Below are positions 60,607 through 64,000 of a stretch of DNA of 64,000 nucleotides, piece after piece. Position 1 is the stretch's first letter; each line of letters begins with the position of its first letter. The DNA is from an uncultured Bacteroidales bacterium (GTDB lineage: Bacteria; Bacteroidota; Bacteroidia; Bacteroidales; Bacteroidaceae). The translations under genes and the position numbers were made by a program. Location: the NCBI GenBank assembly GCA_902781515.1, contig CACZJU010000012.1:1-64000 (forward strand), in the 5' to 3' direction. A model generated the notes under the pieces. It was given only the letters and a program-made list of their open reading frames with translations, did no database searches and had not been told where the DNA came from.

Positions 60607-60670
60607 ATTATAGATGATTGGGTGATTGTCTATAGTGAAATTGGTGAAAGACTATATTTTCACTTTTCAT

Positions 60671-60776
60671 TTTGCTTTTCCGCTCACTTATTCGTAACTT
60701 TAACCTATGGTTTTAGTTACTTCCGTTCGGGAAATTCAAATATATTTGCTTTTCCGCTCACTTATTCGTAACTTTA
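60671..60776 (+). promoter_or_regulatory. Tandemly duplicated promoter-like sequence
   Basis: The same 32-nt stretch occurs at 60671-60702 and 60745-60776. Each copy has TTTG, then 20 nt (CTTTTCCGCTCACTTATTCG), then TAACTTTA, a near match to the Bacteroidetes -33/-7 promoter. The copies are offset by 74 nt. Both point toward the accessory genes starting at 61301. Only this 32-nt stretch is duplicated; the DNA between copies is not. Confidence 0.55.
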
Positions 60777-60805
60777 TAGCCTAAAACGTGAAAAATACGA
60801 GAGAT

Positions 60806-61034
60806 ATGGCTAGAAAGTTGCCAGAATTGCAGTAAGCATAATGAAAGCTCCCGAAGAAGTAAAAAATAGAGAGATGAACTTTAGATGACACGTTAGGGGT
60901 AGAAGAGAGGTAGAATACACCATGAAGGCTGCAAAGCAAGCTCGACCAATGGTCCGCTCGGCGACGAAGGAGACGCTTGGCTAGTCCAAGAATGGTGCAT
61001 GAAGTAAAAATAAAACGAAAAAAAGAGAAATAAT
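60806..61034 (+). other. Chain of micro-ORFs in the leader of the accessory region
   Basis: Several very short ATG-initiated frames follow the duplicated promoter: 9 codons at 60806, 15 codons at 60841 (MKAPEEVKNREMNFR), 20 codons at 60921 (MKAAKQARPMVRSATKETLG) and 13 codons at 60992 (MVHEVKIKRKKEK). None is convincing alone. They could be leader peptides, remnants of a decayed gene, or chance. No other gene is seen from 60544 to 61034. Confidence 0.3.
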
Positions 61035-61178
61035 ATGGACTACGACGGCAGATTGATCCTCAAGAATAATCTACACTTCAACCGCATGAACCAAAGGTCG
61101 ACGGCCAAAGGGAAAGTCAAGTTCCAGCTCGAATTCCAAAATGGTGAGGTACTGAAACTGAAGGCTGCGATTAGGTAA
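61035..61178 (+). CDS. Possible small basic protein (47 aa)
   Basis: An ATG frame of 47 codons, starting MDYDGRLILKNNLHFNRMNQ and ending EVLKLKAAIR, lies 123 nt before the first AT-rich accessory gene. It is preceded by the purine-rich AAAAAAGAGAAATAAT. It is lysine/arginine-rich with a beta-strand-like end (GKVKFQLEFQNGEVLKL). I do not recognise a family. Its base composition is closer to 50% GC than that of the genes that follow, so it may belong to an older remnant. Could be a leader peptide, a small DNA-binding protein or a chance ORF. Confidence 0.35.
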   Translation: MDYDGRLILKNNLHFNRMNQRSTAKGKVKFQLEFQNGEVLKLKAAIR

Positions 61179-61300
61179 GAGAAGAACGGAGCCATCTCCG
61201 ATTTTTCCGAGCGAAAGCAGGCTCGACGGAAGTCTAGTTGTATGAGCATTTGAAAGTGTAACTAATTCCAATCACATTTATACGATAAAAGAGAGCTTTA

Positions 61301-62131
61301 ATGAATAATAGACGAACGGACACGGAATTCAATGTAATGATGATATTTGCAAATGAGATGATTAGTCAGCTCAAAGTCAAATATTCAACAAGTTCTATTG
61401 ATAACTGGAAGGGGTATCTTGTACAACGGCTATCATTGATGTTACAGAGCTACCAGACATTTAGCCAATTGTTATTACAAAATAAAGATTTTATAACTGC
61501 AAATTCAATATTGAGGATGTTGGCTGATAATTTGGCTATCACAAAGTTTATATATGTCGATTACGATGAAGAAATGAGATTGCTAAGACATTATATGTTT
61601 CTATTGGATGGTTCCCTTACATTCATTAAACTCACGGATTCTATGGAGGATGTTGGCGACATAATTAAGGAAGCAAGAGAGAGAAGCAATGATGAAGCAC
61701 AATACATAAAAGGGCAAATCACAAAACTTCAATTGTACAAAGATAATAGTGACGCTTTAGATAAACTTATCAACATAGATAAGAGAGTGTGTAATTGGAA
61801 ATTCCGCGATTTCTCGGATAAGAAAGGTCTTCATTTTTCCGAATTATATAAGAAGCTAGACATCGCACCCAATATCGTAGCATACCTTGAGTATTTGTCC
61901 CAATTTGCACACGGGTTGGGTTTATATAGTCTTGGAACAGTAGCCTCTATACAGAATGTACCTTTCCTTCTAGAAATGAGAGATCTGCTATTGGGATTAC
62001 TTATAAACTATGTTTATAGGCTATTCTCTGAACATAGTTATAACAATGATAACGTTATGGAGTCTTTGCGTACAAAATTATCTCACTCAGAAATGGAACT
62101 CTTTATGGAAATTGCAAATAAAACTAAATAG
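61301..62131 (+). CDS. Uncharacterised helical protein, first gene of accessory operon (DUF5677-like?)
   Basis: A 276-residue, almost wholly helical protein without signal peptide or clear membrane segment. ANSILRMLADNLAITKFIYV near residue 67, the downstream stretch DEAQYIKGQITKLQLYKDN and the histidine in YLSQFAHGLGLYSLG near 205 recall the DUF5677 family (helical proteins with conserved R/E and H), but the match is by eye and weak. The gene is clearly more AT-rich than the nqr genes, suggesting horizontal transfer. It is followed after ten nt by the next gene, so the two are cotranscribed. Function unknown; the context points to a role with the GHKL ATPase at 62852. Confidence 0.8.
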   Translation: MNNRRTDTEFNVMMIFANEMISQLKVKYSTSSIDNWKGYLVQRLSLMLQSYQTFSQLLLQNKDFITANSILRMLADNLAITKFIYVDYDEEMRLLRHYMFLLDGSLTFIKLTDSMEDVGDIIKEARERSNDEAQYIKGQITKLQLYKDNSDALDKLINIDKRVCNWKFRDFSDKKGLHFSELYKKLDIAPNIVAYLEYLSQFAHGLGLYSLGTVASIQNVPFLLEMRDLLLGLLINYVYRLFSEHSYNNDNVMESLRTKLSHSEMELFMEIANKTK

Positions 62132-62141
62132 AACTATTATT

Positions 62142-62855
62142 ATGGAACTACTAAAAGACAAAATGTTTAATGGAATCTCTTTTGAAATACTCAATGATGG
62201 TTATCTCAAAAGCAATAACTACTATAGTATCATTATTAAAGCTACTAATCATAACGACAAGAAAAAGAAAGTCCAACTAGAAGCACGCTATATTTCAGTC
62301 GAAGAAGGGCTTCTTGACACTTATGGTTCGATAGACATGTTAGGAGTAGGGAGATTTCTTCAACCGAATTCTTTTGTTAAAGTTGCAATGGACTTTAATA
62401 ATTTGACGAGGTTGCATGATCAAGATCGCATGGAACTTGTTATAAACAAGGGGGCTATTGCTTCTTTACTATTAGTCAGAGAAAATGGACAATGGTACAT
62501 AAAAGAAAAAAAGGAAATGTTTGTCCTTAACAATGACTTAAAAAAGAAGATTGAACATTTTGAGGCAATTGAGGAACAATTCGGTATTACTCTTCAAAAC
62601 ATTTCTGTAAAAGTTGAAGATGAAAACACATTGAAATTATTTTGTGAAGTTCTCGCATTGAATGGCGAACTGCCAGAAGAGGACTTTACTATAAATGTCG
62701 CTATCTACGATATCAATAATGACATTATCTATACTGACAACGAATCAAAATATGCGGAAGAATTCAAGGGCTTTGAAGTACTGACCTTTAATTATATCAA
62801 GTTAGATATTACTGTAGATGAGATAAGTAAAATAAGAATTTATCCTACACGATGA
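62142..62855 (+). CDS. Uncharacterised beta-rich protein, second gene of accessory operon
   Basis: A 237-residue protein with no recognised family. MELLKDKMFNGISFEILNDG opens a beta-rich N-terminal half (YYSIIIKATNHNDKKKKVQL, then LEARYISVEEGLLDTYG) that looks like an immunoglobulin-like or C2-type sandwich. A helix (KKKIEHFEAIEEQFGI) separates it from a second beta domain (LKLFCEVLALNGELPEEDFT) with a repeat-like layout. The start at 62142 follows the previous stop by ten nt; a longer frame from 62010 overlaps that gene out of frame and is rejected. Its stop overlaps the next ATG (ATGA), showing tight coupling. Confidence 0.8.
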   Translation: MELLKDKMFNGISFEILNDGYLKSNNYYSIIIKATNHNDKKKKVQLEARYISVEEGLLDTYGSIDMLGVGRFLQPNSFVKVAMDFNNLTRLHDQDRMELVINKGAIASLLLVRENGQWYIKEKKEMFVLNNDLKKKIEHFEAIEEQFGITLQNISVKVEDENTLKLFCEVLALNGELPEEDFTINVAIYDINNDIIYTDNESKYAEEFKGFEVLTFNYIKLDITVDEISKIRIYPTR

Positions 62856-64000
62856 ATAAAGAATTATCAATACTGAGAGATTCTCTTATAGCCGAAGCAA
62901 AGAGTTCTCCCATGCTTCTGTCTGACCTGGCAGGACTGGAAGCGTATGTATCTGAAAGTTACAATAGTCGTTCTTTTATTGAACTATTGCAGAATGCAGA
63001 TGACGCTAAGGCAACAAAGTTTTACGTTAAGCGTTCTGGCGATTATCTGTTCGTTGCTAATAATGGACGACCTTTTAACATCAAGGACTTAGAAAGTCTA
63101 TGCCGTAGCGCGTCGTCAAATAAAGTTAGAGGAACGACGATTGGATATAGGGGAATCGGCTTCAAGTCTGTAGTCAGTTTCGCAAAAGAGGTACACCTGA
63201 TAAGTGGCGATTTTGAAATAACTTTCTCAAAAGAATTGTCAAAACAAATCGTTCCTCAGGCTCCAAAGGTTCCTTTGATAAGAATTCCTCATGAGCTGGA
63301 AAGGTCTGTAAAGGATGAATTAGCAGACGAAATTACGAAGATGCAGAGTGAAGGGTTTAATACGATCTTTATCTTTTCTGGAGTATTGGCTAATCAGATA
63401 GACGAGGAATATACTTCTTTTGCCAATACGACATTATTGTTCCTAAATAGCATCCAAGTCATCAAGATACATTTAACAAAGAAAGTGACAGCGAATATTG
63501 CGGTCATTGAAGAGAATGAAAGAGGACGTTATTTAAGGGTATCAACGACAGAGGCTATTTCTAACTGGTTTGTCTGCTCAGATTCCACATGCAGTATAGC
63601 ATTCTCCATGAATAAAGATAAGGTTGAGAGATTACCAAAGAACGAGGCCATTATCCATGCATTTCTCCCAACGGAGGATAGTTGCGGATTAGGTATAGTG
63701 GTAAATGGCGATTTTAGTACAGACCCGTCTCGCAGACATCTCATCATGGATGATACCACTATAAAAGTAATATCTAACCTCACACATCTCTATGCTTCTT
63801 TGCTAAAATACGCACTAGCAAACAAAGATAGAAATATGGTTGATGCATTGATGCCTTATTTTGACTGGAAACTGATTCAATTGATGAAACAGTCATTTGA
63901 AAAAGAATTTGCGATAAAGATTAAAAATGCTTTTGGCAAAGAACTATCAAATGTTAGACTTGCACCATCATGGTTGAATGCAGAGGATTTTTCCAAAATA
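62852..64000 (+). CDS. Sacsin-like GHKL (HATPase) protein, partial at window end
   Basis: The visible 383 residues start with a Bergerat-fold ATPase domain of the sacsin/NO VEIN type. The N-box is SFIELLQNADDA (Glu44, Asn48). VANNGRPF at about 68-75 corresponds to the G1 region, where the usual Asp is Asn. SSNKVRGTTIGYRGIGFKSV (88-107) is the lid with the G-x-G-x-K-S turn. This is followed by a Hsp90-like middle region (VHLISGDFEITFSKELSKQI) and GLGIVVNGDFSTDPSRRHLI near 290, also seen in sacsin repeats. Such proteins are typically very large, so most of it lies outside the window. It overlaps the preceding stop by ATGA. An NTP-driven role in phage defence is plausible (inference). Confidence 0.85.
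   Translation, partial: MNKELSILRDSLIAEAKSSPMLLSDLAGLEAYVSESYNSRSFIELLQNADDAKATKFYVKRSGDYLFVANNGRPFNIKDLESLCRSASSNKVRGTTIGYRGIGFKSVVSFAKEVHLISGDFEITFSKELSKQIVPQAPKVPLIRIPHELERSVKDELADEITKMQSEGFNTIFIFSGVLANQIDEEYTSFANTTLLFLNSIQVIKIHLTKKVTANIAVIEENERGRYLRVSTTEAISNWFVCSDSTCSIAFSMNKDKVERLPKNEAIIHAFLPTEDSCGLGIVVNGDFSTDPSRRHLIMDDTTIKVISNLTHLYASLLKYALANKDRNMVDALMPYFDWKLIQLMKQSFEKEFAIKIKNAFGKELSNVRLAPSWLNAEDFSKI

Noticed and set aside
61040-61271. Minus-strand frames of 66-69 codons in the leader of the accessory region
   Set aside because: No promoter, no recognisable features, and they overlap the plus-strand 47-codon frame, which has at least a suitable position.

Overview
The window comes from the chromosome of a Bacteroidales bacterium, most likely Prevotella or a close relative. 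Several things point there. Most promoters that can be read follow the Bacteroidetes pattern (TTTG or TTG, about 19 nt, TAnnTTTG), often as TACCTTTGC. Shine-Dalgarno sites are largely absent. Large secreted enzymes end in a short C-terminal sorting-like tail (Y-D/N-x-x-G-x-+ ... GIYI-K-N-G/R-+). A six-gene nqr operon is present, together with lineage-typical families such as DUF4348, DUF4491 and C10 streptopain-like proteases. I assign genus by overall impression only.

Left part (1-10.1 kb): two minus-strand sugar operons. The first is arabinose-related: secreted galM, SSS sodium/sugar symporter, araD, araA. No araB is present. The second is galactose-related: cytosolic galM, FucP/GluP-type MFS transporter, galK. 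Next come a glycosyltransferase coupled to a giant secreted GH128-like glycosidase, and a small operon with a DUF4348 lipoprotein, murB and a D-2-hydroxyacid dehydrogenase. The central housekeeping block holds pheS, an apparently free-standing small RNA, sdaA-prs-thiE-like, an HI0933-type flavoprotein, rmuC, rpsP, tRNA-Pro(UGG) and a MATE transporter.

From 27 to 41 kb there is an accessory glycan and protein degradation block. It contains DUF4491, a 1451-residue clan GH-A glycosidase with lectin-like domains, a GH35 beta-galactosidase, a zinc-ribbon membrane protein and a very large C10 cysteine protease built from repeated modules. From 41 to 54 kb lie core genes: HAD hydrolase, trmO, dnaA, mlaD-like, amidase, TrmH-type methyltransferase, outer-membrane barrel, mscL, gapA, mrp and tamB. 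The nqrABCDEF operon (54.1-60.5 kb) follows. Its NqrC carries an extra rubredoxin-like zinc/iron ribbon, and a four-helix-bundle gene flanked by inverted repeats sits between nqrC and nqrD.

Right edge (60.6-64 kb): after the nqr terminator the composition shifts to AT-rich DNA. A tandemly duplicated promoter-like sequence and a chain of micro-ORFs lead to three tightly packed genes: a helical protein, a beta-rich protein, and a sacsin-like GHKL ATPase cut by the window end. This looks like the start of an accessory, possibly anti-phage, operon and is the best candidate for an undescribed system. Across the window many spacers contain short inverted-repeat (MITE-like) elements of several families. 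One of them lies in frame inside the MATE gene, and two spacers hold arrays with an exact 23-nt period but unrelated units.
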